Assembly (NCBI RefSeq): GCF_016862215.1
Contig: NZ_BOMN01000140.1
Coordinates: 1 to 38,490 of the forward strand
Length of the DNA stretch: 38,490 nucleotides
Direction of reading: 5' to 3'
Source of the DNA: Winogradskya humida
GTDB taxonomy: Bacteria; Actinomycetota; Actinomycetes; Mycobacteriales; Micromonosporaceae
The translations under genes were made by a program, and so were the position numbers. This document shows, piece after piece, positions 23,178 to 30,534 of this stretch. A model generated the notes under the pieces. The model was not told the origin of the DNA and made no database searches. It saw only the letters and a program-made list of their open reading frames with translations. Position 1 is the first letter of the stretch. Each line of letters starts with the position of its first letter.

Positions 23178-24359
23178 TCAGTTGTCGCGAATTTCGGCGA
23201 TCAATGCCTCGCGGACGGCGCTCAGGCCGGCGTCGAGGGTGCCGAGCAGCACCGCGTCGTCGTCGATGGAGGTGACGGCGATGGTGCTCTCCAGCGGGGC
23301 GGCCCGGCGGACCGCGGCGGTGACCGCGGCCAGCAGGGTTTCGCCCCCGGCGTGCGCGACCGGACCCGCGAGGACGACGAGCGAGGGGTCGAGCACGGCG
23401 ATCACGGCGGCCAGTCCGACCGAGATCCGGTCCGCGAGCTGGCCGAAGAACTCCCCGGCCGCGCCCGGATCGGCCGCGGCGGAGGTGACAACTTCGAGCG
23501 GGGTCGTGCCGGTGATGCCGTGGTCCTGGCCGAGGGCGAGGACGGCCGCGCCGCCCACCAGGTCCTGAAGGTCGATCTTGCGATGGGTGGAGTCGGGGGC
23601 GTACAGCGGCATATAGCCGATCTCGCCGGCGCCGCCGCGGGCGCCGCGCATCAGGGTGCCGCCGATGTCGATCGCGAGGCCGAGACCCTCCTGGCCGAGC
23701 CAGAGCAGGGCGAAGCCGTCCGCGTCGCGCCCCACGCCGCGGCGGCGCTCGGCGATGGCGGCGAGGTTGACGTCGTTGTCGACGCCGATCCGGGTGCCCA
23801 GGGCCGCGGCGATCTCGGGGACCAGGCCGGGGCGGGCGAAGCCGTGGACGTCGACGTGGCGGATGGTTTCCGCGCGGGAGTCGTACGAGCCGGCCACGCC
23901 GAGCTGCACGTGGTGGATGCCGTCCTCGGGGATGCCGGCCTCGTCGCGCAGGGCCGCCACGACCTCGACCAGGGCGTCCTTCGGGTCGGTGTGCAGGAAG
24001 TCGACGTTGCGCTCGATCCGGGCGCGGACCGTCCCGGTGAGGTCGCAGAGCGCGGCGACGACCGAGGGGGCGCGGCTGGCGCCTATGTCCCGCACCGAGA
24101 CGGCCGCGGCGTACGCTGCGTCGGGGTTGGCCGCATAGATCTCCGCGTTGGGTCCCGGGCGTCCGCTGTTGTGGCCGACGACCGTGACCAGCCCGGCCTC
24201 GGTGAGCCGGCGCAGCACCTCGGAGATCGTCGGGGTGGAGAGCTCGGTGAGCTTGCGCAGATCCGCGCGGGTCAGCCCGCCCGGCTCCAGCAGGTGGGCG
24301 AGTGCCGCGCTCGCGTTCATGGCGCGAAGCAGCTTGGACGAACCCGCCAGCCGTGTCAC
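23178..24359 (-). CDS. csnR: ROK-family transcriptional repressor (csnR-like)
   Basis: The 393-residue protein has an N-terminal winged helix-turn-helix (about residues 28-65: LTRADLRKLTELSTPTISEVLRRLTEAGLV) and a ROK sugar-kinase-like domain with the DNDVNLAA aspartate and IDIGGT. The usual ROK zinc motif (CxCGxxGC) is absent: the segment after GEIGYMP has no cysteines. It is the first gene of the importer operon and is divergent from the chitosanase gene. This is the arrangement of csnR in Streptomyces, where it represses chitosanase and importer genes. An amino-sugar or oligosaccharide is the likely inducer. The GTG follows GAGGGGG. Confidence 0.9.
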   Translation of the reverse strand: MTRLAGSSKLLRAMNASAALAHLLEPGGLTRADLRKLTELSTPTISEVLRRLTEAGLVTVVGHNSGRPGPNAEIYAANPDAAYAAAVSVRDIGASRAPSVVAALCDLTGTVRARIERNVDFLHTDPKDALVEVVAALRDEAGIPEDGIHHVQLGVAGSYDSRAETIRHVDVHGFARPGLVPEIAAALGTRIGVDNDVNLAAIAERRRGVGRDADGFALLWLGQEGLGLAIDIGGTLMRGARGGAGEIGYMPLYAPDSTHRKIDLQDLVGGAAVLALGQDHGITGTTPLEVVTSAAADPGAAGEFFGQLADRISVGLAAVIAVLDPSLVVLAGPVAHAGGETLLAAVTAAVRRAAPLESTIAVTSIDDDAVLLGTLDAGLSAVREALIAEIRDN

Positions 24360-24375
24360 CAGGGCCCCCTCGGCA

Positions 24376-24480
24376 TTGGCAAATGATCTAACAATTAACG
24401 GAAACGTAGGGCCTGGTCAGCCCGTACGTCAAGGGTTGGGCCTCCATGGAGGTCTATTGCTTAATCAGTTTTACTATTCT
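24376..24480. promoter_or_regulatory. csnR/chitosanase divergent regulatory region
   Basis: Two AT-rich patches stand out in GC-rich surroundings: about 24383-24402 (ATGATCTAACAATTAACGG) near the regulator start, and about 24453-24481 (including CTTAATCAGTTTTACTATTC) on the chitosanase side. TACTAT (24472-24477) may be the chitosanase -10. Both patches contain TTAA/TTAAT cores and are candidate operators for the ROK repressor. Confidence 0.45.
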
Positions 24481-24537
24481 AGGGTCGGCGCTCATCCCCA
24501 TCGATGGCATCCCACTCCATCCCCCACGAGGAGCGCC

Positions 24538-25761
24538 ATGACCCGCAAGAGAACGCTGGCCTATGCCCTGGGCGCGGTAGTCGTGCCCGCCGCCGCAGTC
24601 GCATATGGCCTGCTCCCGGCCAGTGCGGCAACCGCAGGATCGATCACCGGCATCGGCGGCAAGTGCGTCGAGGTCGCGTCGGCCAGCACCGCCAACGGCG
24701 CCGCGATCCAGATCAGCACGTGCACCAGCGGCTCCGGCCAGATCTGGACGACCGGCAACACCGACAATTCCCTCAAGGTGCTCGGCAAGTGCATGGACGT
24801 CACCAGCGCGTCCACGGCCAACGGCGCCAAGGTCCAGCTCTACGACTGCAACGGCACGGCGGCCCAGAAGTGGACCGCGGGCAGCACCGGCACGCTGATC
24901 AACACCGGCTCCGGCAAGTGCCTGGACGCCACCGATCAGAGCTCGGCCAACGGCACCCGCCTGCAGATCTGGACCTGCGGCACGACCGCCAACCAGAAGT
25001 GGACGCTGCCCGGTGGCGGTAGCGCGCCGACTACCTCGCCCACTACTACTCCGCCTGCCACGGGCGTCGGCCTGGACAACGCCGCGAAGAAGGACGCGGC
25101 GATGCAGATCGTCTCCGCCGCCGAGAACTCGTCGCTGGACTGGCGTGCCCAGTTCAAGTACATCGAGGACATCGACGACGGTCGCGGCTACACCGCCGGG
25201 ATCATCGGCTTCTGTTCGGGTACGGGCGACATGCTCGAACTTGTCGAGGCGTACACCGCCACCAAGCCCAGCAACGTGCTCGCCAAGTACCTCCCGGCCC
25301 TGCGCAACGTCGACGGCACCGACTCGCACGCAGGCCTCGACCCGAACTTCCCCGCAGACTGGCGTACGGCCGCCGCCGACACCGTCTTCCAGGCAGCCCA
25401 GGAGTCGGAGCGCGACCGCGTCTACTTCAACCCGTCGGTCCGCGACGGCAAGAGCGACGGCATCCGCGCTCTCGGCCAGTTCATCTACTACGACGCCGCG
25501 GTCATGCACGGCTACGAGGGCATGCGCCAGATCCGCACCCGCGCGCTCGCCAAGGCCAAGCCGCCGGCCCAGGGTGGCAACGAGACCACCTGGCTCAACG
25601 CCTTCCTCGACGAGCGCGTCATCGAGATGAACAAGGAGGAAGCCCACTCGGACACCAGCCGGGTGGACACCGCCCAGCGCGTCTTCCTCCGCAACGGCAA
25701 CTTCGACCTGAACACCCCCCTCGACTTCGCCGTCTACGGCGAGTCCTTCCACATCAACTGA
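24538..25761 (+). CDS. csnA: secreted GH46 chitosanase with ricin-type carbohydrate-binding domain
   Basis: The enzyme cleaves chitosan by an inverting mechanism. Of 407 residues, 1-30 form a signal peptide (cleavage after PASA). About 35-158 form a beta-trefoil CBM13 with three QxW repeats (QIWTT, QKWTA, QKWTL). A Ser/Thr/Pro linker covers about 160-178, and the rest is GH46. The catalytic glutamate is Glu196 in AAENSSLDW and the aspartate is Asp214 in DIDDGRGY, 18 residues apart as in Streptomyces N174 chitosanase. GFCSGTGDML and DTSRVDTAQRVFL are also typical. GAGGAG precedes the ATG. A strong terminator follows. It is divergent from the repressor gene that most likely controls it. Confidence 0.95.
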   Translation: MTRKRTLAYALGAVVVPAAAVAYGLLPASAATAGSITGIGGKCVEVASASTANGAAIQISTCTSGSGQIWTTGNTDNSLKVLGKCMDVTSASTANGAKVQLYDCNGTAAQKWTAGSTGTLINTGSGKCLDATDQSSANGTRLQIWTCGTTANQKWTLPGGGSAPTTSPTTTPPATGVGLDNAAKKDAAMQIVSAAENSSLDWRAQFKYIEDIDDGRGYTAGIIGFCSGTGDMLELVEAYTATKPSNVLAKYLPALRNVDGTDSHAGLDPNFPADWRTAAADTVFQAAQESERDRVYFNPSVRDGKSDGIRALGQFIYYDAAVMHGYEGMRQIRTRALAKAKPPAQGGNETTWLNAFLDERVIEMNKEEAHSDTSRVDTAQRVFLRNGNFDLNTPLDFAVYGESFHIN

Positions 25762-25770
25762 TCACTGGGT

Positions 25771-25801
25771 GAAGCTCGCCTCCGTTCAGGAGGCGAGCTT
25801 C
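25771..25801 (+). terminator. terminator of the chitosanase gene
   Basis: GAAGCTCGCCTCC and GGAGGCGAGCTTC form a perfect 13-bp stem around a GTTCA loop, nine bases after the chitosanase stop. It also lies just beyond the end of the decayed SDR gene on the other strand. Confidence 0.85.
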
Positions 25802-25814
25802 GCGGCACCTGGTG

Positions 25815-26390
25815 TCAGAGCTGGACAAGGCGCGCCCCGCCGTCGATGGTGAGGATCGTCCCGGTCGCCGACGGGTTCGTCGCCAGCAACGCCACCGCCT
25901 CGGCGATCTCGTCAGCGATGGAGACGTGGCCGACCGGCAGCCCGGCCGCCGCGGACGCGAACCATGCGATGCGGTCCTGTTCGGGCATGCCGTTCCACCA
26001 GGGTGTGTCGACCAGTCCGGGAGAGACGGCGTTCACCCGGCGCGGCGCGAGCTCGACGGCCAGCGGTCGTACGAGCGCTTCGACGGCGGCGTTGAGGGCG
26101 CCGAGCCCCGCGGTGCCGGGCATCGCGGCGAGCATGCCGGCGCCCTCCCCGCCGGACAGCGTGACGATCAGGGAATCGATGGGCGCGAGGTCGGCGGCGA
26201 GCTTGGCCACGGCTGTCGCGTCGTTGCCGTCCAGTTGGTGCGCGATCAGATCTGGGTCGGTGCCGGCGATCGCGGCGACCTTCGCGGAGCCGCGGCTGGC
26301 AACGTGCACGGTGCCGGTATTGCTCGCGGCAAGTCGGCAGGCGGTGGCGAGGCCGACACCCGAGGTGCCGCCGACGATGAGCGTGGTGGC
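25815..26390 (-). pseudogene. SDR-family oxidoreductase remnant
   Basis: The frame reads ATTLIVGGTSGVGLATA (Rossmann glycine motif) through VNAVSPGLVDTPWW to TGTILTIDGGARL, all typical of an SDR. It has no start codon: the codon before Ala-Thr-Thr-Leu is GTA and no ATG/GTG precedes it in a sensible position. Only about 190 residues remain instead of the usual 230-250. The segment between TLSGGEGAG and MPGTAG (around 26121-26135) lacks the region that normally carries the middle of the fold and the catalytic serine. The 5' end abuts a truncated tetR gene codon for codon. It is read as a gene inactivated by deletions. Confidence 0.65.
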
Positions 26391-26870
26391 TACGCCGCGG
26401 CCTCGATCGAGAAGATCGCCCAGCGGGCCGGGGTCGGCAAGCGGACGATCTACCGCTGGTGGCCGTCCAAGGGTGACGTCCTGATGGAAGCGCTCGCCCG
26501 CAAGGCGGACGTGCAAATCCCGCTGCCGGATGAGGGCAGCTGGGCCGCCGACCTGCGGCGCATGCTCGCCGACAGCTACGCCCTGGCCCGGGCGCCCCAG
26601 ATCGGCGAGCTGTTGCGCGCCCTCATGACCGAGGCCCAGCTCGACCCCGCGTTCGCGGAGCGCTTCCGTGCCGAGTTCCTCGACCGCCGGCGTGCTGCGC
26701 TCGGCTCTCGTGTCGAGCGTGCACGCCGGCGGGGAGACCTCCCCGCGACCCTCACCGCGGAGTTCGCGGCGGACGTGGTCTTCGGGGTGTTCTGGTACAG
26801 GTTGATCGCCGTCCCGCAGCCCTTCGACGATCAGCTGGCCGACAACCTCGTGGCGCTCCTGAACACCTAG
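26304..26870 (+). CDS. TetR-family regulator lacking its N-terminal helix
   Basis: From 26388 the frame reads GYAAASIEKIAQRAGVGKRTIYRWWPSKGDVLMEAL, the second half of a TetR DNA-binding domain. An apparently complete ligand-binding domain follows to the stop. The usual first 20-25 residues (helix 1) are missing: upstream codons are the antisense of the SDR remnant. The nearest in-frame start is the GTG at 26304, which would add about 28 unrelated residues. DNA binding is probably lost, so this may be a pseudogene. The pair was presumably a divergent tetR-SDR unit before the deletion. The stop overlaps that of the convergent dioxygenase gene. Confidence 0.55.
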   Translation: MHGAGIARGKSAGGGEADTRGAADDERGGYAAASIEKIAQRAGVGKRTIYRWWPSKGDVLMEALARKADVQIPLPDEGSWAADLRRMLADSYALARAPQIGELLRALMTEAQLDPAFAERFRAEFLDRRRAALGSRVERARRRGDLPATLTAEFAADVVFGVFWYRLIAVPQPFDDQLADNLVALLNT

Positions 26871-28024
26871 GACCGGTTCCAGGTCCAGGCATAGCCGCTG
26901 TCCTCGACCGAGAGGCCGGCGTCGCACAGATCGAGCGGGCGGAAGGTGTCGACCATGACGGCCAGTTCGTCGAAGGCCTCGGCGCCGATCGCCCGTTCGA
27001 CCGCGCCCGGCTGGGGGCCGTGGGTGAAACCGGACGGGTGGAGCGAGATCGAGCCCTGTTCGATGCCCGAGCCACGGCGGGCCTCGTAGTTGCCGCCGGT
27101 GTAGAACATCATCTCGTCGGAGTCGACGTTGTGATGGTTGTACGGCACCGGGATCGCCAGCGGGTGATAGTCGACCTTGCGGGGGACGAACGAGCAGACC
27201 ACGAAGTTGGGGCCCTCGAACGTCTGGTGCACGGGCGGGGGCTGGTGGACGCGGCCGGTGATCGGTTCGAAGTCGTGGATCGAGAACGCCCACGGGTAGA
27301 GGCAGCCGTCCCAGCCGACCACGTCGAAGGGGTGGTGGGCGTACACGTGGCGGGTCCAGCCCGCGCGGTGCCGCACGTACACCTCGACGTCTTCGCCCTC
27401 GACCTGTAGAGGCGAGACCGGCGCGCGCTGATCACGTTCGCAGTAGGGGGCGTGTTCGAGGAATTGCCCGCGTACGGAGAGATAACGCTTAGGGGGTCCG
27501 ATGTGCCCGGTCGCCTCGATGGTGAGTATCCGGACAAGTCCTTCGGGCACGATTCGGTGCACGACCGAGGTCGGAATGACGACATAGTCGCCGGGCCCGA
27601 CGGAGAGGGCGCCGAAGGTCGTCTCGATCGTCGCCGAGCCCTCCTCGACATAGAGGCACTCGTCGCCGACAGCGTTGCGGTAGAGCGGTGACGGGCGGTC
27701 CGCGATCGCGTAACCGATCCGCACGTCACCGTTGGCGAGCAGCGGAATCCGACCCAGCACAGCGTCGGCCGGGCCGGCGCCGAGCTTGTGCGTGCGCAGG
27801 TGCCGGGGCTTGAGCGGCAGATTCGGGGTCTGTCCGCCGCCCGGGTGCTCGTACACCTCGGCCGCCGTGATCGCCGTCGGCGGATAGCGGTGATAGAGCA
27901 GCGACGAGTCGGAGGAGAAGCCCTCCTGACCCATGAGCTCCTCGGCATAGAGTCCGCCGTCCGGCCGGCGGAACTGGGTGTGCCGCTTGCGGGGGATCTC
28001 CCCGGCACTGCGGTAGTAGGGCAT
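26867..28024 (-). CDS. hmgA: homogentisate 1,2-dioxygenase
   Basis: The enzyme opens the ring of homogentisate with iron and oxygen to give maleylacetoacetate in tyrosine and phenylalanine breakdown. The 385-residue cupin-type protein carries the iron-binding region HHNVDSDEMMFY and SLHPSGFTHGPQPG, plus FVPRKVDYHPLAIPVPYNH, all family hallmarks. It is shorter than the human enzyme, as usual for actinobacterial members. The ATG at 28024 is preceded by AAGGGTGG; in-frame GTGs at 28036 and 28033 are alternatives. It is divergent from the unknown/fahA operon across a 77-base spacer that holds an inverted repeat. A possible -10 is TAATGT (28054-28049). Confidence 0.94.
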   Translation of the reverse strand: MPYYRSAGEIPRKRHTQFRRPDGGLYAEELMGQEGFSSDSSLLYHRYPPTAITAAEVYEHPGGGQTPNLPLKPRHLRTHKLGAGPADAVLGRIPLLANGDVRIGYAIADRPSPLYRNAVGDECLYVEEGSATIETTFGALSVGPGDYVVIPTSVVHRIVPEGLVRILTIEATGHIGPPKRYLSVRGQFLEHAPYCERDQRAPVSPLQVEGEDVEVYVRHRAGWTRHVYAHHPFDVVGWDGCLYPWAFSIHDFEPITGRVHQPPPVHQTFEGPNFVVCSFVPRKVDYHPLAIPVPYNHHNVDSDEMMFYTGGNYEARRGSGIEQGSISLHPSGFTHGPQPGAVERAIGAEAFDELAVMVDTFRPLDLCDAGLSVEDSGYAWTWNRS

Positions 28025-28042
28025 CGTTGCCACCACCCTTAG

Positions 28043-28101
28043 GAAACTGACATTACGGACGGTGTTGTCCGGCTCTCGCAGCGTCCATTAGGTTCAGTTT
28101 C
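28043..28101. promoter_or_regulatory. inverted repeat in the hmgA divergent promoter
   Basis: GAAACTGA (28043-28050) and TCAGTTTC (28094-28101) are perfect inverted repeats. One overlaps the probable hmgA -10 region and the other directly precedes the GTG of the divergent gene. The symmetric layout suggests two half-sites for one regulator controlling both directions. Confidence 0.45.
28089..28094 (+). promoter_or_regulatory. -10 element (leaderless type) for the hmgA-divergent operon
   Basis: TAGGTT is seven bases before the GTG at 28102. No ribosome site is present. Confidence 0.5.
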
Positions 28102-28944
28102 GTGTCAACGCTGGTGCCGCCGCTCTTCGCAGGGCTCGTGGACGACGCTTCCGTGCTTCCGCCGGGCGTCGTCACGGTGGCTGACGCCGTCGAGGCCCAC
28201 CGCAAGCACCTGACCGCCTGGTACGCGCCGATGGTCGGTGCGCTGCTCGTGCCCGCGTCGCAGGCGGCCTTCGAGGTGTCACCCCGCGGTCTCTCCGTCG
28301 GCGTGGTGAACGACGGCCCGATCGGCGCCCTCCCGCTGGCCGTCGCGAAGTTGCGGGCGAGCGGCGCGGCGGTCGGCCAGGTCGAAGCGCTGGTCGCGCG
28401 GCGCGGTGAGGACCCGCAACCCGGCCTGGTCGCGCTGCGGGAGTTCGCCGCCGGCGAGCACGACCTCGATGTGTACGCCGAGATCCCGCTGAGCTGGGGC
28501 CTGCTCGCCGCCCTCGACACCCTCGCTTCCTGGGAACCGGGTCCGGTCATCCGCCCCAAGTTCCGCATCGGCGGGCTGGCCGCGGAGCTCTTCCCCACCC
28601 CGGTCGAGCTGGCCGCCGTGATCTGCGCCTGCCGCGACCGTGACCTGCGGTTCAAGCTCGCCGCCGGGCTGCGGCACGCGCTGCGGCACACCGACCCGGA
28701 GACCGGCTTCACCCATCACGGCTTCCTCAACGTGCTGGTCGCCTCCGCGCTGGCGGCGGACGGCGGGGAGGTGGCCGATGTCGCGGAGGTGCTCGCGGCC
28801 ACCCATCCGGTGCCGCTCGTCGAGCCCGCCCGTGCGCGGCGCGCCCAGCAGCGGCCGCTCTGCGTCGGCTTCGGCACCGTCAACGTGCTCGAGCCGCTGA
28901 CCGAGCTGGTCCGCCTCGGCCTGGTCAACGGGGGCTACGAATGA
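28102..28944 (+). CDS. conserved unknown protein of the homogentisate operon
   Basis: The 280-residue soluble protein lies between hmgA (divergent) and fahA (overlapping by four bases), so it is almost certainly tied to homogentisate breakdown. No named family was recognised. Distinct blocks are PPLFAGLVDDASVLPP at the start, IRPKFRIGGLAAELFPTPVELAAVI (about residues 152-176), FKLAAGLRHALRH (about 186-198) and THHGFLNVLVA (about 206-216). The alternating strand/helix pattern with charged residues at strand ends looks like a TIM-barrel-type fold, but this is inference. There is no thiol-transferase or DinB-like motif. A catalytic step replacing glutathione-dependent maleylacetoacetate isomerase is one possibility. 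Confidence 0.85.
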   Translation: MSTLVPPLFAGLVDDASVLPPGVVTVADAVEAHRKHLTAWYAPMVGALLVPASQAAFEVSPRGLSVGVVNDGPIGALPLAVAKLRASGAAVGQVEALVARRGEDPQPGLVALREFAAGEHDLDVYAEIPLSWGLLAALDTLASWEPGPVIRPKFRIGGLAAELFPTPVELAAVICACRDRDLRFKLAAGLRHALRHTDPETGFTHHGFLNVLVASALAADGGEVADVAEVLAATHPVPLVEPARARRAQQRPLCVGFGTVNVLEPLTELVRLGLVNGGYE

Positions 28945-30035
28945 GCCTTTTCGGACTCGACAACCTGCCTTACGGCGTTTTCTCGGATAAATCGGGCGTC
29001 AGGAGGATCGGTGTCCGCTTCGGCGACGCCGTGCTCGACCTGACCCACCTGGGTGGGGTTTTCCAGCAGCCCACGCTCAACCCCTTGATGTCGCTCGGCC
29101 GTCCACGCTGGGCCGAACTGCGCGCCCAGATCACTGAGCAGGCGCCGGACCTGCCCAGGATCCCGCTCGACGCGGTGAGCCTGCACCTGCCGTTCGAGGT
29201 CGCCGACTACACCGACTTCTACTCCTCCGAACACCACGCCACGAACGTCAGCCGGATCCTGCGCCCGAACAACCCGGGCCTGCCGCCGGCCTGGAAGCGG
29301 CTCCCGATCGGCTATCACGGCAGGTCCGCGACGGTCGTGGTCTCCGGTACGCCCGTCGAACGCCCGCACGGGCAGCTCGGCGTGGACGTCTTCGGGCCCT
29401 CCGAGCGGCTCGACATCGAGGCCGAGGTGGGCTTTGTCGTGGGCGTGCCGGGCCGGCGCATCGCCACGGGTGACTTCGCCGAGCACGTCTTCGGCGTGGT
29501 GCTGGTCAACGACTGGTCGGCCCGGGACATTCAGGCGTTCGAGAACCAGCCGCTCGGCCCGTTCCTGTCCAAGTCGTTCGCCACGTCGGTGTCGCCGTGG
29601 GTGGTGCCGCTGGCCGCGTTCGCGTCGCTGGCCGCCCCGGCGCAGGATCCGCGGCCCCAGCCGTACCTGCTGCCGCCCGGACCTGCCCTGGACGTCGAGC
29701 TGCGGGTGGAATGGAACGACACCGAGGTCAGCAATCCGCCGTACGCCCAGATGTATTGGACGGCCGCGCAGCAGCTCGCCCACCTCACGGTCAACGGCGC
29801 GGCGGTGCGCACCGGTGACCTCTACGCCTCGGGCACGGTCTCCGGCCCGGCCCGGGATCAGGCCGGCTCCTTCCTGGAGCTGACCGGCAACGGCGAGCAG
29901 CCGGTCAAGCTCGCCGACGGCGCCGAGCGTTCCTTCCTGCTGGACGGCGACACCGTCACGATCAGCGCCACGGCCGCCGGTGCGGGTGGTGCAAGAATCG
30001 GCCTCGGCGAGGTAACCGGAACTGTCTGTCCCTAG
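28941..30035 (+). CDS. fahA: fumarylacetoacetase
   Basis: The enzyme splits fumarylacetoacetate into fumarate and acetoacetate, the last step of homogentisate breakdown. The 364-residue protein has DYTDFYSSEHHATN with the metal-binding aspartate and general-base histidine (about residues 90-104), LPIGYHGRSATVVVSG, DIEAEVGFVVG with two metal-ligand glutamates, VLVNDWSARDIQAFE, and LGPFLSKSFATSVSPWVV. It is shorter than the roughly 420-residue mammalian enzyme, mainly in loops. The ATG overlaps the stop of the unknown gene (ATGA), so the two are co-translated. Confidence 0.94.
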   Translation: MSLFGLDNLPYGVFSDKSGVRRIGVRFGDAVLDLTHLGGVFQQPTLNPLMSLGRPRWAELRAQITEQAPDLPRIPLDAVSLHLPFEVADYTDFYSSEHHATNVSRILRPNNPGLPPAWKRLPIGYHGRSATVVVSGTPVERPHGQLGVDVFGPSERLDIEAEVGFVVGVPGRRIATGDFAEHVFGVVLVNDWSARDIQAFENQPLGPFLSKSFATSVSPWVVPLAAFASLAAPAQDPRPQPYLLPPGPALDVELRVEWNDTEVSNPPYAQMYWTAAQQLAHLTVNGAAVRTGDLYASGTVSGPARDQAGSFLELTGNGEQPVKLADGAERSFLLDGDTVTISATAAGAGGARIGLGEVTGTVCP

Positions 30036-30049
30036 TTCGCAACTCCCCG

Positions 30050-30055
30050 TACGGT
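30050..30055 (+). promoter_or_regulatory. -10 element (leaderless type) for the SRPBCC gene
   Basis: TACGGT ends six bases before the ATG at 30062 in the short gap after fahA. There is no ribosome site. Confidence 0.45.
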
Positions 30056-30061
30056 TATCCC

Positions 30062-30520
30062 ATGTCCACGGTCGCGGTGACCCGCCTGATCGAGGCACCC
30101 GTCGTCACGGTCTGGCGCGTCTTCACCGACCTGCCCCGCCGCCGTGAATGGCTGTCCACGGTCACCCGGGTCGACATGCTCACCCAGGGACCCTTCGGGC
30201 GCGGCACGGTCTGGCGCGAAACCCGGACCATGGCCGACGGCGGTGAGGTCACCGAGGAATTCCGGGTACGCGAATGCGCCATCCCGGAACGTTTCGTGGT
30301 CGCCTCCCCGGGACTCGGCGCCGACTACCGCATGACGTACATGTTCACGCCGGTGATCGAGGGCCGGCACCGCGGCGGCACGATGGTCACCGTGGTCCAG
30401 GACGGCAGCCCCACGGCTCCCGCCGGACGGTTGCTGGCGTTGGTGTTCGGGGGGCTTGCCGCGCGTACGGTCGAAGGTGCTCTCCGCCGTGACCTGGACG
30501 ACCTGGCCGCAGCCGCCTGA
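30062..30520 (+). CDS. SRPBCC (START-like) family protein
   Basis: The 152-residue protein has the SRPBCC pattern: an initial strand and helix (VTRLIEAPVVTVWRVFTDLPRRREWLSTVTRVDML), a central set of strands ending in YRMTYMFTPV and TMVTVVQDG, and a long C-terminal helix (GGLAARTVEGALRRDLDDLAAA). These proteins form a hydrophobic cavity for lipids or small ligands; no substrate can be assigned. It lacks a signal peptide. The next gene begins only 14 bases later but has its own leaderless-type -10. Confidence 0.82.
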   Translation: MSTVAVTRLIEAPVVTVWRVFTDLPRRREWLSTVTRVDMLTQGPFGRGTVWRETRTMADGGEVTEEFRVRECAIPERFVVASPGLGADYRMTYMFTPVIEGRHRGGTMVTVVQDGSPTAPAGRLLALVFGGLAARTVEGALRRDLDDLAAAA

Positions 30521-30522
30521 AA

Positions 30523-30528
30523 TAGGGT
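30523..30528 (+). promoter_or_regulatory. -10 element (leaderless type) for the PQQ-propeller gene
   Basis: TAGGGT ends six bases before the GTG at 30535, immediately after the stop of the SRPBCC gene. Confidence 0.45.
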
Positions 30529-30534
30529 CCGGGG

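Noticed and set aside
25815..27293. 492-codon SDR fusion protein
   Set aside because: The upstream part is antisense to the tetR remnant and in another frame of hmgA; it gives no domain.
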